From: Aliarcobacter sp.
Lineage (GTDB): Bacteria; Campylobacterota; Campylobacteria; Campylobacterales; Arcobacteraceae
Direction: 5' to 3'
Assembly: GCA_028688995.1 (NCBI GenBank)
Contig: JAQTXB010000003.1
Coordinates: 186,001-250,000, forward strand
DNA: 64,000 nucleotides
The notes under the pieces: generated by a model
Database searches by the model: none
What the model was told of the DNA's origin: nothing
Seen by the model: only the letters and a program-made list of their open reading frames with translations
Translations under genes and position numbers: made by a program
Shown: in pieces, positions 25,420-35,077 of the stretch
Layout of the letters: each line of letters starts with the position of its first letter
Position numbering within the stretch: position 1 is the first letter of the stretch

Positions 25420-28370
25420 GAGAGCAAGTAGCAGAACTTTTAGCTAATAAAAAAGATTTATTAACAATTACCTATTTTAAACTTCAAAAATTATTTGAAA
25501 AAAAGTATGGAATAAATACAGTAGTTCTTATGGAAATAGGAACTTTTTTTGAAGTTTATGAGGTAAATAATGATGAAGAAAAAATAGGAAAAGCAAAAGA
25601 GATTGCAGAACTTTTAAATATTCAGCTTACTAGAAAAAATAAAGCAATTTTGGAAAACTCAAAAGAGAATCCAATTATGGCTGGAGTTCCTGCAATTTCA
25701 CTTGAAAAACATTTAGCTAGAATTATTGCTGAGCAAAAATATACAGTTGTTTTAATCAAACAAAAGGGAATCCCACCAAATGTTACGAGATATTTGGACA
25801 CGGTTGTAAGCCCTGGAACGAATTTTGATTTTGTACTTGACCAAGATGAAAATAATATTACTTCCCTTTTAATTGACCAAATTAGAGGAATTTATCTTGT
25901 TGGTTATAGTGCTATTGATGTAACAACTGGAAAGTGTTATTACAATGAGATTCATGGAACAAGCGAAGATAAATTTTTCGCTTTAGATGAAGTATTTAAT
26001 TATATGAATATGCACAAAACAAATGAAATAATTGTTAGTTTTGCAGATAAAAATATAAACCAAAAAGAGGTTATTGATTATTTAGAACTCTCTTTAAAAA
26101 CTTTTCATATTGGACATTTTAGACCAAAAATCTCTTATCAAAATGAGTTATTTAAAAATGTATTTAATATTCAATCACTTTTAACATCAATTGAACATCT
26201 TGATATGGAAAGAGTTCCACTTAGTACGGAATCCCTTGCAGTATTAATTGATTTTGTAATAGGACATGATTCAAATATTGTTCAAAAACTCTCACATCCA
26301 CAAAAACTTGATGTTAGCAGATATATTTATTTGGGAAACAATGCCTTAGAGCAACTAAATGTAATAGAAACAACACACAATCCAAGCTTAATAAAACTAA
26401 TAAACAATACTTCAACAGCAATGGGAAAAAGACTTTTAAAAGAAAGACTTACTCATCCTGTAAAAGATAGCAAAGAAATTTTACGAAGACTTGCCCTTTC
26501 AAAAGAGTTGTATGATTATCACGCTCCAATTGAAAATGAGTTGGCAAATATTTATGATATTGAAAGACTCACACGTAGAATAAAACTTAATCGTCTTCAT
26601 CCTTTTGAGTTAAATTACTTATATGATTCACTTTTAAGTATCAAAGAAGTTGTAACTTTTATGGAGAATTATAAGTTTATAACTCCACCTTGTTCAAGTG
26701 CTGATTTAACGCTTTTTATTCAATCTATTGATTCAACATTTGATTTAAGTATTAGTGGAAAATATATGCTAAAAGATGTTGAAGTAAATATGATAAGTGA
26801 GGGAATAAATACCCAAATTGATGAATTAAATATTCAAAATGAGATTTTATATTCAAAACTAGAAATCTTACAAAAACATATATTATCTTATATAAAATCT
26901 GATGATTCAAATTTTGTTGGAATAAATAGACTTGATAAAGAGGGATTTTTTATAACTTTAACAAAAAATAGATTTAATTCAATCAAAGAAGAGTTATTAA
27001 ATTCTCACTTGATTGTAGATGATGAATTATATTTATTCAAAGATTTTGCAGTTAGAGTTCAAACAAACTCTGTGAAGATATTTTGTAAATTAACAGAAGA
27101 TATTTCAGATAAATATGTGCATAATTTACGAAAAATAATAGAGTTAAATAAACTTGTATTTAAAGAAAAGATTCTTGAATTTGAGAAAAAATTTGCAAAT
27201 TTACTTGAAGAGTTAGTGCAATTTATTGCAGAAGTTGACTTAACAGTTTCAAATATAAAAACAGCAAAAAAATACAATTACTCTTGTCCAAAAATAGTAA
27301 AAACAAAAGATAATGAAAACTTTTTAGAACTTATTGATTTACGACATCCAATAATTGAAGCAAATGAAGACCAAGGTATTTATGTTCCAAATGATATTAT
27401 TTTAGGAGAACTTAGCCTTGCTTCAAAAGAGTATAAAGATAATGTAATTATCAAAAATTCAAATCCTATAAATATGTTTGATAATAAAATGCATGGAGTT
27501 TTACTTTATGGAATAAACTCATCAGGTAAATCTTCACTAATGAAAGCAATTGGAATTTCTGTAATCATGGCACAAGCAGGATTTTATGTACCATGTAAAT
27601 CTATGAGATTTTCTATTTTTGATGCGGTTTACACTAGAATTTCAGGAGCTGATAATATTGCAAAAGGTTTATCTTCATTTGCCGTTGAGATGTTGGAGTT
27701 AAAAAATATCTTTAATCGAGCTAGTAAAAACTCACTTATTTTAGGTGATGAAATCTCTCATAGTACAGAAACTATGAGTGGATTAAGTATTGTTGCTAGC
27801 TCAATTCTAAAACTTTCAAAACTAGAAGCTATTTTTGTTTTTGCAACACATTTACATCAACTTCCAGAAATTGAAGAGATTCAAAAACTAAAAAATATTA
27901 TTGCACTTCATTTATCTGTTATGTATAAAGATGATGAAGATAAACTTATTTTTGATAGAAAGTTAGCCTATGGAAGTGGTTCATCTATGTATGGTTTAGA
28001 GTATGCAAAATCACTTCACATGGATAAAGAGTTTTTATCTGTTGCAAATGAAATAAGAAAAAAATTAACTGATGATTACTCTTCAATTGAAAGATTGTCA
28101 CAAAGAAAAACTTCAAAATACAATAATAATGTATTCGCCTCAACTTGTATAATTTGTGGACGAGCATGTGATGATGTTCATCATATAAAAGAACAAGCAA
28201 GGGCAAATAAAGATGGCTTCATTGGACATATAAATGCAAATCATAAATATAATTTAGTTCCTTTATGTAAAGAACATCATAAAATGGTACATGATGGAAC
28301 TATAAATGTAAATGGTTTTGTTTCAACTTCTAAAGGTTTAGAGTTACATTATACGATGGTGGAAAAGTAA
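25416..28370 (+). CDS. MutS-family protein with C-terminal HNH domain (MutS7 type)
   Basis: A 984-residue mismatch-repair-type ATPase. The N-terminal mismatch-reading domain keeps the Phe-x-Glu motif (GTFFEVYE, F44/E46). Connector, lever and clamp regions follow, then the ABC-type ATPase with Walker A GINSSGKSS (about residues 699-707), Walker B LILGDEIS and the switch FATHLHQLP. Unlike ordinary MutS, it ends with an HNH endonuclease module (CIIC at 911-914, HH at 922-923, LVPLCKEHHKMVH near 950). This architecture is known as MutS7, reported from marine Campylobacterota, giant viruses and octocoral mitochondria. It could mark mismatches and cut in one polypeptide. It starts with GTG overlapping the heme protein gene. 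Confidence 0.93.
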   Translation: MREQVAELLANKKDLLTITYFKLQKLFEKKYGINTVVLMEIGTFFEVYEVNNDEEKIGKAKEIAELLNIQLTRKNKAILENSKENPIMAGVPAISLEKHLARIIAEQKYTVVLIKQKGIPPNVTRYLDTVVSPGTNFDFVLDQDENNITSLLIDQIRGIYLVGYSAIDVTTGKCYYNEIHGTSEDKFFALDEVFNYMNMHKTNEIIVSFADKNINQKEVIDYLELSLKTFHIGHFRPKISYQNELFKNVFNIQSLLTSIEHLDMERVPLSTESLAVLIDFVIGHDSNIVQKLSHPQKLDVSRYIYLGNNALEQLNVIETTHNPSLIKLINNTSTAMGKRLLKERLTHPVKDSKEILRRLALSKELYDYHAPIENELANIYDIERLTRRIKLNRLHPFELNYLYDSLLSIKEVVTFMENYKFITPPCSSADLTLFIQSIDSTFDLSISGKYMLKDVEVNMISEGINTQIDELNIQNEILYSKLEILQKHILSYIKSDDSNFVGINRLDKEGFFITLTKNRFNSIKEELLNSHLIVDDELYLFKDFAVRVQTNSVKIFCKLTEDISDKYVHNLRKIIELNKLVFKEKILEFEKKFANLLEELVQFIAEVDLTVSNIKTAKKYNYSCPKIVKTKDNENFLELIDLRHPIIEANEDQGIYVPNDIILGELSLASKEYKDNVIIKNSNPINMFDNKMHGVLLYGINSSGKSSLMKAIGISVIMAQAGFYVPCKSMRFSIFDAVYTRISGADNIAKGLSSFAVEMLELKNIFNRASKNSLILGDEISHSTETMSGLSIVASSILKLSKLEAIFVFATHLHQLPEIEEIQKLKNIIALHLSVMYKDDEDKLIFDRKLAYGSGSSMYGLEYAKSLHMDKEFLSVANEIRKKLTDDYSSIERLSQRKTSKYNNNVFASTCIICGRACDDVHHIKEQARANKDGFIGHINANHKYNLVPLCKEHHKMVHDGTINVNGFVSTSKGLELHYTMVEK

Positions 28371-28371
28371 A

Positions 28372-29208
28372 TTAAATAGTATGTAAAAAGCTATTATTTA
28401 TTTTTGATAATCCTATAAATTGAGCATATTCTTCTGCTTCAAAAAGAAAATTTTTTGGAGTTTTTGAAGTAAAACTTTTAAATTCTTTAATAAAATGAGA
28501 TTGATCTGTATAGTTATTTTTTTGTGCAATATGTGCAAATTTCATATCTTCAGAGTTATATCTATATTCAGTTAGTACATTGTAGAATCTTGCTATTTTA
28601 CTTATTTCTTTTGGGGATAATCCTGTAAATTCTTTTACTTTTCTTTGAATTTGTCTTATTGATAATTTTTGTTCATAGAAAAAATTATCAAGATTTCCTT
28701 TTTTATATAAATCAGATAATCCTATTATTAAACTATCTTTTTGAAAATCTTTTTTATAAAAAAGTTCAGTAAAGTAATTATTTAATAGTTTAATCATTAA
28801 ATATTTATTATTAAGACAAGAGAATAATTGCCCAATTATTGAGTAGTCAAAATTTAACGAAAGCTCTTTTATATCATAAAATTTCAATTCTAACTTTTCT
28901 ACAGGAATATTAAATAGTTTTGTAAAAATTCCTGGTTTTAATTGTATATCAATAATACAGCTATCTTTTGAAATATGAGTCTTATGAAATTTAGAAATAG
29001 GTGGAACTACATATATTCCTTTTGCCACAGTTGAATTATATTCTTCAACATACATATCACCTTTTAATATAAAAAGAATAGTAGCGCAACCATCTGGTAA
29101 AATTAGTTTTGATTGGATTGGGTCATTAATATCACTTTCCATAAACCAAAATACTTTTATCCAATCTTGTAAAATTGTGCTTGGTAAATACATTTTAGAT
29201 GTAATCAC
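28372..29208 (-). CDS. AraC-family transcriptional regulator 1 (QhpR-like)
   Basis: A 278-residue regulator with an N-terminal sensor-like domain and a C-terminal AraC double helix-turn-helix (LSIRQIQRKVKEFTGLSPKE; YTDQSHFIKEFKSFTSKTPKNF). Start GTG 29208 is backed by AGGAG five bases upstream. It is divergent from the porin gene and convergent, 1 nt apart, with MutS7. The first HTH is almost the same as that of the second regulator at 35067, so both may read the same DNA site. In known QHNDH loci an AraC-type QhpR activates the operon in response to amines; the same role is inferred here. Confidence 0.87.
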   Translation of the reverse strand: MITSKMYLPSTILQDWIKVFWFMESDINDPIQSKLILPDGCATILFILKGDMYVEEYNSTVAKGIYVVPPISKFHKTHISKDSCIIDIQLKPGIFTKLFNIPVEKLELKFYDIKELSLNFDYSIIGQLFSCLNNKYLMIKLLNNYFTELFYKKDFQKDSLIIGLSDLYKKGNLDNFFYEQKLSIRQIQRKVKEFTGLSPKEISKIARFYNVLTEYRYNSEDMKFAHIAQKNNYTDQSHFIKEFKSFTSKTPKNFLFEAEEYAQFIGLSKINNSFLHTI

Positions 29209-29267
29209 TCACACTCCTCTTTTTAACGAATTGTAACATCTATAAATATTTCATAGCTCTATAAAGA

Positions 29268-29282
29268 GTATATTTTATATAC
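29268..29282 (+). promoter_or_regulatory. 15-bp palindromic site GTATAT-TTT-ATATAC upstream of porin 1
   Basis: A perfect inverted repeat in the AraC/porin intergenic region. The same sequence in opposite orientation stands before the second porin (55223-55237), and a one-mismatch copy is before qhpA2. The binding protein is unknown. Confidence 0.5.
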
Positions 29283-29309
29283 AACATATATGTTCTATTA
29301 TCTAATATC

Positions 29310-29326
29310 TGTCGTTTTTTTACAAT
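29310..29326 (+). promoter_or_regulatory. 17-bp qhp regulon element, copy 1 (porin)
   Basis: TGTCGTTTTTTTACAAT, ending 54 nt before the porin ATG. Its last six bases TACAAT can serve as a -10 box. Near-identical copies precede qhpA1 and qhpA2. Confidence 0.7.
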
Positions 29327-29380
29327 AAACAATTTCTACTACTTTATATTATTACATTAATCAAAATTTTAGGAGAAAGA

Positions 29381-30448
29381 ATGAAAAAAAAGTATATTAG
29401 TGCAGGAGTAGCATCTTTGATAATTGGATTGTCTTTAAATGCACAAACAATTAATGAAAATATGAGTGCAGATGTGGAATTAGGATTCTTAAATAAACAA
29501 TATGATTCACCAAGTGATGATAAAAACTTTAGTACAGGAATTGTTAATTTAACTTTAGAAAATAAATTTAATGATGAGTTAAAAGTAAATTTAGGATTTA
29601 GAACTAATCAAAAATTATACCAAACTGATAATTATTATGATGATACTCATAAAGAGACTTCAATACTTTATGATGGAAATATCACTTATGAAAATGATTT
29701 AGTAAATGTAATTGTAGGTAGACAATGGATTGATATGGAGTGGCTTGGATATATCCATGAAGCAGCACTTGCAACTCTAAAAACTATACCTGATACCTTA
29801 GTTACTGTTGGATATACAAGTAGAATTAGTTTTACTGATGAGGATGAAATAGGAACTTTTAATAAAGATTTTGGAGATGCTGGTGCGTATATATTTAATA
29901 CAAATTATCAAGGAATTAAAGATACATCAACAGAATTATTTTATCTTGATGCACCAGATTTATTTAATGCATATGGTTTGAAATTAGATTATACAAACAG
30001 TATATTTGGTTTAACTGGAAGATATGCTCAAACAAATGAACAAAATTCAAATGTTGATGGAGATGTATATCATTTTGAGGGACGATACACAATCTCTGAT
30101 TTAAATTTAAAAGCTGGATATTTAGTAACTGATAAAGATGGAGGAGCTGGAAGCCTTAGAAAATTAGGTGGAAATTTAGTTCCATTTTTTGAAGAGGGGT
30201 ATCAAATTTATGAAGTTGATGCAAAAACAGCATATTTTGGAGCAGATTATACATTTAATGACTTAGAGTTAATTGCTTTATATGGGCAAACTGATTATAG
30301 AAATAACCATGCAGATGAATTAAATCTAAAATTTAATTATCCAATAACAAGTAAATTAACATTATCTCCTGTTTACGCAAATATAAATTCTAATGAAAGT
30401 TCTTATGATTATGATATTTTTAAAACATATATCACATATAAATTTTAA
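29381..30448 (+). CDS. Outer-membrane porin linked to the amine dehydrogenase locus
   Basis: A 355-residue protein with a signal peptide (cleavage likely after LSLNAQ, about residue 22) and a beta-barrel pattern ending in an aromatic residue (TYITYKF), as outer-membrane porins do. It is a paralogue of the porin at 55354: both share GRQ-x-ID-x-EWLG and IPDT-x-V-x-G. Its promoter carries the same 17-bp element as qhpA1 and qhpA2, so it probably admits the amine substrates to the periplasm. RBS AGGAG is clear. Confidence 0.85.
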   Translation: MKKKYISAGVASLIIGLSLNAQTINENMSADVELGFLNKQYDSPSDDKNFSTGIVNLTLENKFNDELKVNLGFRTNQKLYQTDNYYDDTHKETSILYDGNITYENDLVNVIVGRQWIDMEWLGYIHEAALATLKTIPDTLVTVGYTSRISFTDEDEIGTFNKDFGDAGAYIFNTNYQGIKDTSTELFYLDAPDLFNAYGLKLDYTNSIFGLTGRYAQTNEQNSNVDGDVYHFEGRYTISDLNLKAGYLVTDKDGGAGSLRKLGGNLVPFFEEGYQIYEVDAKTAYFGADYTFNDLELIALYGQTDYRNNHADELNLKFNYPITSKLTLSPVYANINSNESSYDYDIFKTYITYKF

Positions 30449-30451
30449 TTT

Positions 30452-30466
30452 GTATATTTAATAAAC
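30452..30466 (+). promoter_or_regulatory. Degenerate copy of the 15-bp palindromic site before qhpA1
   Basis: GTATATTTAATAAAC matches GTATATTTTATATAC at 13 of 15 positions. It lies 26 nt before the 17-bp element, nearly the same spacing as at porin 1 (27 nt). Confidence 0.35.
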
Positions 30467-30492
30467 AAGAAAAATAAACAGAATATATAGAA

Positions 30493-30509
30493 TGTCGCTT
30501 TTTTACAAT
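30493..30509 (+). promoter_or_regulatory. 17-bp qhp regulon element, copy 2 (qhpA1)
   Basis: TGTCGCTTTTTTACAAT differs from copy 1 at one position. It ends 55 nt before the qhpA1 TTG start, almost the same distance as at the porin. Confidence 0.7.
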
Positions 30510-30564
30510 ATGAAAAAAAAGCAAAAGACTAAACTTACAACATATTTCAATAAAGGAGAATAAC

Positions 30565-32166
30565 TTGAATTATAAAAAGTTTTCTAAATTAGGATTAGGG
30601 GTACTATTATCATCAACAGTCTCTCTTTTTGCAGTTGATGCAAAAACAGGTTCAGAAATTATCAATACAAAATGTGTTGCCTGTCATACTGGAAATCTTG
30701 AAAAAGGTCTAAGTAGAATTTCTGATTTAAGAAAAACCCCAGAGGGTTGGTTGTTAAGTGTAAGCAGAATGCAAAATAGTCATGGTTTACAATTAACAAA
30801 AAGTGAAGAATCAGATGTAGTAAAATATTTATCTGATAATCAAGGTTTAACTCAAGATGAAATTAAACCTTTTAAATATATTCTTGAAAAAGAACCAAGT
30901 AAACATGAAATAAATGATAGTGAATTATTAACACAAATGTGTAATAGATGTCATTCAAATGCAAGAATTGGTCTTGAAAGAAGAACAAAAGATGAATGGG
31001 AAACACTTATCCATTTTCATATTGGACAATTTTCAAATATAGAAGCAAATGCAATGGCGAGAGACAGAGATTGGTTTGGAATCGCGACAAATCAAATTGT
31101 GCCAATGTTAGCTGAGAAATTTGGAAAAAATGAACAAGTTTGGAAAGATTATAAAAAATCTATTGCAAATTATAAACTTCCAACTAAATGGATAATGTCA
31201 GGACATACACCAGGTCTTGGTGATTTTAAAGCAACTTATAATCTTCAAAAAATATATGAAGATACTTATAAAGTTGTAATGAATAGTGAATATACAAATG
31301 GTTTGAAATTTGAAGCAAAAGGTGAAGCTATTGTTTATAGTGGTGGAGAATTTAGAGCTAACTTAGTACAAAACAGTATTGAGTTTAAACAAGTTCTTCA
31401 CATTGATGCTAAAGAAAATATTCTTGAAGGAAGAATGTTTGAAACACTTCATAGTGAAAATGGAAGTACACTAAAAGCAGTTCCTTTAGATAAAAAAGAG
31501 CTAACAATTGCAGGAGTTTATCCAAGTGCAATAAAAGCTGATGCTAAAACAACTTTAACAATAGTTGGTTCGAACTTAGAAGGAGATGTTAAGTTACCAA
31601 AAGATATTAAATTACTTAAAACTTTAAAACACACAAGTAATGAAATTATATTAGAAGTTGAAACTTCAAAAGATTTAAAAACATCACAAAATAGTCTAGT
31701 TATAGGTAATAAAACTCTTAACAATAGTATTACATTATTTGACAAAGTGGATTATATGAATATTACACCTGATTATGCACTAGCAAGAATAGGTGGTGAA
31801 GATTATGAAAATATTCCTAAACAATATGCGACTTTTGAAGCAATTGGTTATTCAAATGGAGCTGATGGTATTAAAGGCACAAGTGATGATATTAATTTAG
31901 GAGTTCTTCCTGTTACTTGGAATTTGGATGATTTCAATGAAGAGACAAAAAATGACCATGACTTACAATATATGGGAAGTATCAATAGATACACTGGAAA
32001 ATTTACTCCAAGTGAAGCTGGATTAAATCCAAAAAGAAAATCTTCAACAAATAATGTAGGAAAAGCAAGTGTAATTGCAACATATAAAGTTTTGGGAAAT
32101 GAAGTAGAAGCAAAAGCAGAATTAGTTTCAACTGTTCCAAAATATGTGAATCCACCAATAGATTAA
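30565..32166 (+). CDS. qhpA: Quinohemoprotein amine dehydrogenase alpha subunit, copy 1
   Basis: Diheme subunit of QHNDH, which oxidizes primary amines to aldehydes in the periplasm and passes electrons on to a small cytochrome or cupredoxin. A signal peptide (residues 1-23) precedes the cytochrome domain, with heme sites CVACH (37-41) and CNRCH (126-130), then Ig- and barrel-like domains that wrap the other subunits. The start is TTG 30565 with AAAGGAG six bases upstream; copy 2 also uses TTG. Length 533 equals copy 2. It opens the first A-D-C-B module and is downstream of a 17-bp regulon element. Confidence 0.92.
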   Translation: MNYKKFSKLGLGVLLSSTVSLFAVDAKTGSEIINTKCVACHTGNLEKGLSRISDLRKTPEGWLLSVSRMQNSHGLQLTKSEESDVVKYLSDNQGLTQDEIKPFKYILEKEPSKHEINDSELLTQMCNRCHSNARIGLERRTKDEWETLIHFHIGQFSNIEANAMARDRDWFGIATNQIVPMLAEKFGKNEQVWKDYKKSIANYKLPTKWIMSGHTPGLGDFKATYNLQKIYEDTYKVVMNSEYTNGLKFEAKGEAIVYSGGEFRANLVQNSIEFKQVLHIDAKENILEGRMFETLHSENGSTLKAVPLDKKELTIAGVYPSAIKADAKTTLTIVGSNLEGDVKLPKDIKLLKTLKHTSNEIILEVETSKDLKTSQNSLVIGNKTLNNSITLFDKVDYMNITPDYALARIGGEDYENIPKQYATFEAIGYSNGADGIKGTSDDINLGVLPVTWNLDDFNEETKNDHDLQYMGSINRYTGKFTPSEAGLNPKRKSSTNNVGKASVIATYKVLGNEVEAKAELVSTVPKYVNPPID

Positions 32167-32170
32167 TATT

Positions 32171-33556
32171 ATGACAAAATTAATGAATAATAAAAAATAT
32201 AACCTTCTAAGAATTAATTACAATATCTTAGAAGTGGATGGTAAAAAGTATATGTTTCATATACCAAGTTCATCAATATTTGAATTATCAGCTGAAAGTC
32301 TTTTAGTTTTAAATAAACTTGAAAATGATGAAGATATTGAGAGTTGTAACAGCGAGATTATTGAAGAATTTATTGATATGGAAATTATAGGTTCTTTTTT
32401 TAAGCAAAAAGAAAAAGATGTAAAGATTGAGAATTTCCCTGCAAAAGCATTAATTTTAAATGTAACTTCAGGGTGTAATCTTAGTTGCACATATTGCTAT
32501 AAAGAGGATTTAACATCTTTAAAGAATAGTGGGCAAATGACTTTTGAAATTGCAAAAGATGCAATAGATATGTTTTTTAAAGAATCACCATATTTAAAAG
32601 AGTATTCAATTACTTTTTTTGGTGGTGAACCAATAAGTAATTTACCTTTAATCAAAGAAATTATCTCTTATGCGAATAGTTTCTTTGGAGAAAAAGGTTT
32701 AAAAATTGGCTATTCAATGACAACAAATGCAACACTTTTAACAAAAAGTATTATTGAGTATTTATATGAAAATAGAGTTGATATTACAGTTAGTATGGAT
32801 GGACCAGAAGCATTACACAATAAAACAAGAGTTTTTGAAAATGGTAAGGGAAGTTACGAAAAAGTAGCAAAAAATGTAGCTTTATTATTATCAATTTATA
32901 AAGACAGAGTCGTAGCAGCAAGAGTAACACTCACAAGAGGAGTTACAGATATATTAAAAATTTGGGATCATCTAAAAAATGATATTGGTTTCAAAGAGAT
33001 TGGTTTTGCTCCTGTAACTTCTGGTGAAAAAGAGTTTTTTAATTTAAGTGTTTTTGAACAACAAAAGGTTTTTGAAGAATTTAAAATTTTAGGTGAACAT
33101 TACATTCAAAATGCAATTAATGGAAAACTTAATGGTTTTTCAAATTTACATAGAACTGTAATTGATATTCACGAAGGAAGAAAGAAAAAACTACCTTGTG
33201 GAGCAGGAGTTGGACTTTTATCTGTTTCATATAAAGGTGATATAGATTTATGTCATAGATTTACAGGTTCTGATTTTCAATCTTTTGGAAATATAGAACA
33301 AGGGCTTGATAAACCTGCCTTGTCTAAATTCCTAGAAAAAAGAGCTAATGAAAAAGATGGAAGTTGTCAAACATGTAGAGTTAGATATTTATGTGCGGGT
33401 GGTTGCTACCATGAGAGTTATATAAAATCAGGAAACCCTGAAAACTCAGTTTCACACTATTGTGATGATCTTAGATCATGGATTGATTATGCAATAACTG
33501 CATATATTAGAATAAAAAATTCTAACCCAGATTTTTTTAATAAATTTATAAAATAA
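32171..33556 (+). CDS. qhpD: Radical SAM maturase QhpD, copy 1
   Basis: Installs the three Cys-to-Asp/Glu thioether cross-links in the gamma-subunit precursor. The N-terminal 80 residues look like a PqqD-like peptide-binding element. The radical SAM motif is GCNLSCTYCY (Cys102, 106, 109). The C-terminal SPASM-type Cys cluster includes LPCGAG, DLCHRF, CQTCRVRYLCAGGC and HYCDD. The second Met (32183) lines up with the start of copy 2, so the protein may be 457 rather than 461 residues; neither start has a good ribosome binding site. A 142-nt stretch is identical to copy 2. Confidence 0.93.
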   Translation: MTKLMNNKKYNLLRINYNILEVDGKKYMFHIPSSSIFELSAESLLVLNKLENDEDIESCNSEIIEEFIDMEIIGSFFKQKEKDVKIENFPAKALILNVTSGCNLSCTYCYKEDLTSLKNSGQMTFEIAKDAIDMFFKESPYLKEYSITFFGGEPISNLPLIKEIISYANSFFGEKGLKIGYSMTTNATLLTKSIIEYLYENRVDITVSMDGPEALHNKTRVFENGKGSYEKVAKNVALLLSIYKDRVVAARVTLTRGVTDILKIWDHLKNDIGFKEIGFAPVTSGEKEFFNLSVFEQQKVFEEFKILGEHYIQNAINGKLNGFSNLHRTVIDIHEGRKKKLPCGAGVGLLSVSYKGDIDLCHRFTGSDFQSFGNIEQGLDKPALSKFLEKRANEKDGSCQTCRVRYLCAGGCYHESYIKSGNPENSVSHYCDDLRSWIDYAITAYIRIKNSNPDFFNKFIK

Positions 33557-33567
33557 AAGGAGAAATG

Positions 33568-33888
33568 ATGAAACATTTTAAGCCAATGACACCAAAAGCA
33601 GAACTTTTAAGTGAAGCTATGAAAAATGGTAATAGTGAAGAAGTTATAGCAATGTCAAGTGTTGTAGGATGTACAACAACTTATGATCCTGGATGGGAAG
33701 TTGGATTTGATGGAGGTTTTGCAACACTTTGTCAACCAATGGAAGCTGATTTATATGGTTGCTCTGATTCTTGTTGGTGGCCAGCACAAGTTCCAGATAC
33801 AGGTTCAAGTTATCAATCTTGGACAGATAAAGCACCATCAAGTAAAGATAATTGGAGAGAGTTTGAAAATACTCACTCTAAGAAATAA
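33568..33888 (+). CDS. qhpC: QHNDH gamma subunit precursor, copy 1
   Basis: A 106-residue RiPP-like precursor of the catalytic subunit. After a 28-residue leader, all known modified residues are present at the reported spacing: C35/E44, C55/D61 and C69/D77 for thioethers, and C65/W71 for the cysteine tryptophylquinone cofactor (motif LYGCSDSCWWPAQVPD). Leader removal (likely A28/M29) is the task of QhpE. Start ATG 33568 is preferred over 33565: it has better spacing from AAAGGAG and matches copy 2, which begins MKHLKP. Confidence 0.95.
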   Translation: MKHFKPMTPKAELLSEAMKNGNSEEVIAMSSVVGCTTTYDPGWEVGFDGGFATLCQPMEADLYGCSDSCWWPAQVPDTGSSYQSWTDKAPSSKDNWREFENTHSKK

Positions 33889-33901
33889 TAGGAGTTAAAT
33901 T

Positions 33902-35026
33902 ATGATAAATAAAAAACTTACAAAAAAATGTTTTACACTACTGTCTTTTTCAATGATTTTCTCAATGGCTAATACAATAAGTGCAAATGAGATTAAATTA
34001 AAAGCAGATAATGACTATCTTGTTACTTCATCAAGACCTGGAAATATTCTTGTGGTTGATTTAAAAACAAATGAAGTTGTAAATAATTGTAAAACAGATG
34101 AAAAATATAACCATGGAGTTTTATTATCTCCTGATTACAAAACAGCTTTTATTTTAGGTAATGGTTGGGAAGAAATAGGTGGATACAATATAGAAACTTG
34201 TAAAAAAGTATTTCATACTAATCTTTCAGCAGGGAATATTAAAGGTAAATCAACAGATGGTCTTGCAATTAGTAGTGATGGAAAAGAGTTATATGCCACA
34301 TATAATAGAGTTGAACTAGGAAGTGATAGATATACAGTAAAAGACCCATATCTTTCAGTTTATAATATAAGTGATGGCTTAAATGCTAAACCTATAAAAA
34401 ACATTACAATGCCAAGACAAATGTGTACAATAAGTGCTGCTGATAATGGAAAAATATATGGAACAGGTGCGCACTTTTATGAGATTGACCCAAAGGCTGG
34501 AACAGTTGAAATTGCAAAAAAAATGAGAGATTGGGATAGACCAGGATATAGTAATCCAGATTTCTTTTCGCCTTTTATTACGGGGCAAACGACAAAAGAG
34601 TATAGTATTCTTCACTCTGTATTTAAGTTTAAAGATGAAAAACAAAATATGGATGAAGCTACTCCTTATGTTGGAATCACAACAATTGATTTAACAGATG
34701 GAAAAATAACTCAAAGTGAATTTACTATTTTTGAAACAATAATGTTTACAGCTATGCATAATCCTAAAGATAAAAATATACTTTATGGAGTTTTAAATGA
34801 TTTAAGTATGTTTGATTTAAAAAATAAAAAACTTTTAAAAAGAGTTCCTGTTGATCATACTTATTATAATGTTGCAGTTTCTCCTGATGGAGAAAAAGTT
34901 TATACAGGTTCAACACTAAATGATATTTCAATTTATGATGCTAAAACATTAGATAAATTAGGAAATATTCAATTACCAGAAGGTGATATGGGTGGAGGTT
35001 CTCTTCAAATTTTCCATAATATTTAA
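33902..35026 (+). CDS. qhpB: QHNDH beta subunit, copy 1
   Basis: A 374-residue periplasmic beta-propeller subunit with a signal peptide (about residues 1-28, ending SANE). Propeller-type repeats are visible (LVVDLKTNEVV, VLLSPDYKTAFILG, VAVSPDGEKVYTG, ISIYDAKTLDKLG). In QHNDH this subunit packs on the gamma subunit and completes the active site. It follows qhpC by 13 nt with AGGAG upstream, and ends 40 bp from the convergent regulator gene, with a hairpin between. Confidence 0.92.
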   Translation: MINKKLTKKCFTLLSFSMIFSMANTISANEIKLKADNDYLVTSSRPGNILVVDLKTNEVVNNCKTDEKYNHGVLLSPDYKTAFILGNGWEEIGGYNIETCKKVFHTNLSAGNIKGKSTDGLAISSDGKELYATYNRVELGSDRYTVKDPYLSVYNISDGLNAKPIKNITMPRQMCTISAADNGKIYGTGAHFYEIDPKAGTVEIAKKMRDWDRPGYSNPDFFSPFITGQTTKEYSILHSVFKFKDEKQNMDEATPYVGITTIDLTDGKITQSEFTIFETIMFTAMHNPKDKNILYGVLNDLSMFDLKNKKLLKRVPVDHTYYNVAVSPDGEKVYTGSTLNDISIYDAKTLDKLGNIQLPEGDMGGGSLQIFHNI

Positions 35027-35052
35027 TATAAATAATATGGTAAAAAAGTATG

Positions 35053-35077
35053 TCTTCTCTTAAAATCTAAGAGAAGA
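35053..35077 (-). terminator. Terminator of the second AraC gene (convergent with qhpB1)
   Basis: TCTTCTCTTA and TAAGAGAAGA form a 10-bp stem with a 5-nt loop. On the minus strand a TACTTTTTT run follows, so it ends the AraC transcript; the stem includes the last codons of that gene. It may also stop qhpB1 readthrough. Confidence 0.75.

Noticed and set aside
28140-28370. HNH domain as a separate homing endonuclease or intein inserted in mutS
   Set aside because: It sits at the C-terminus after a complete ATPase, in frame, with no splice motifs; it matches the fixed MutS7 architecture.
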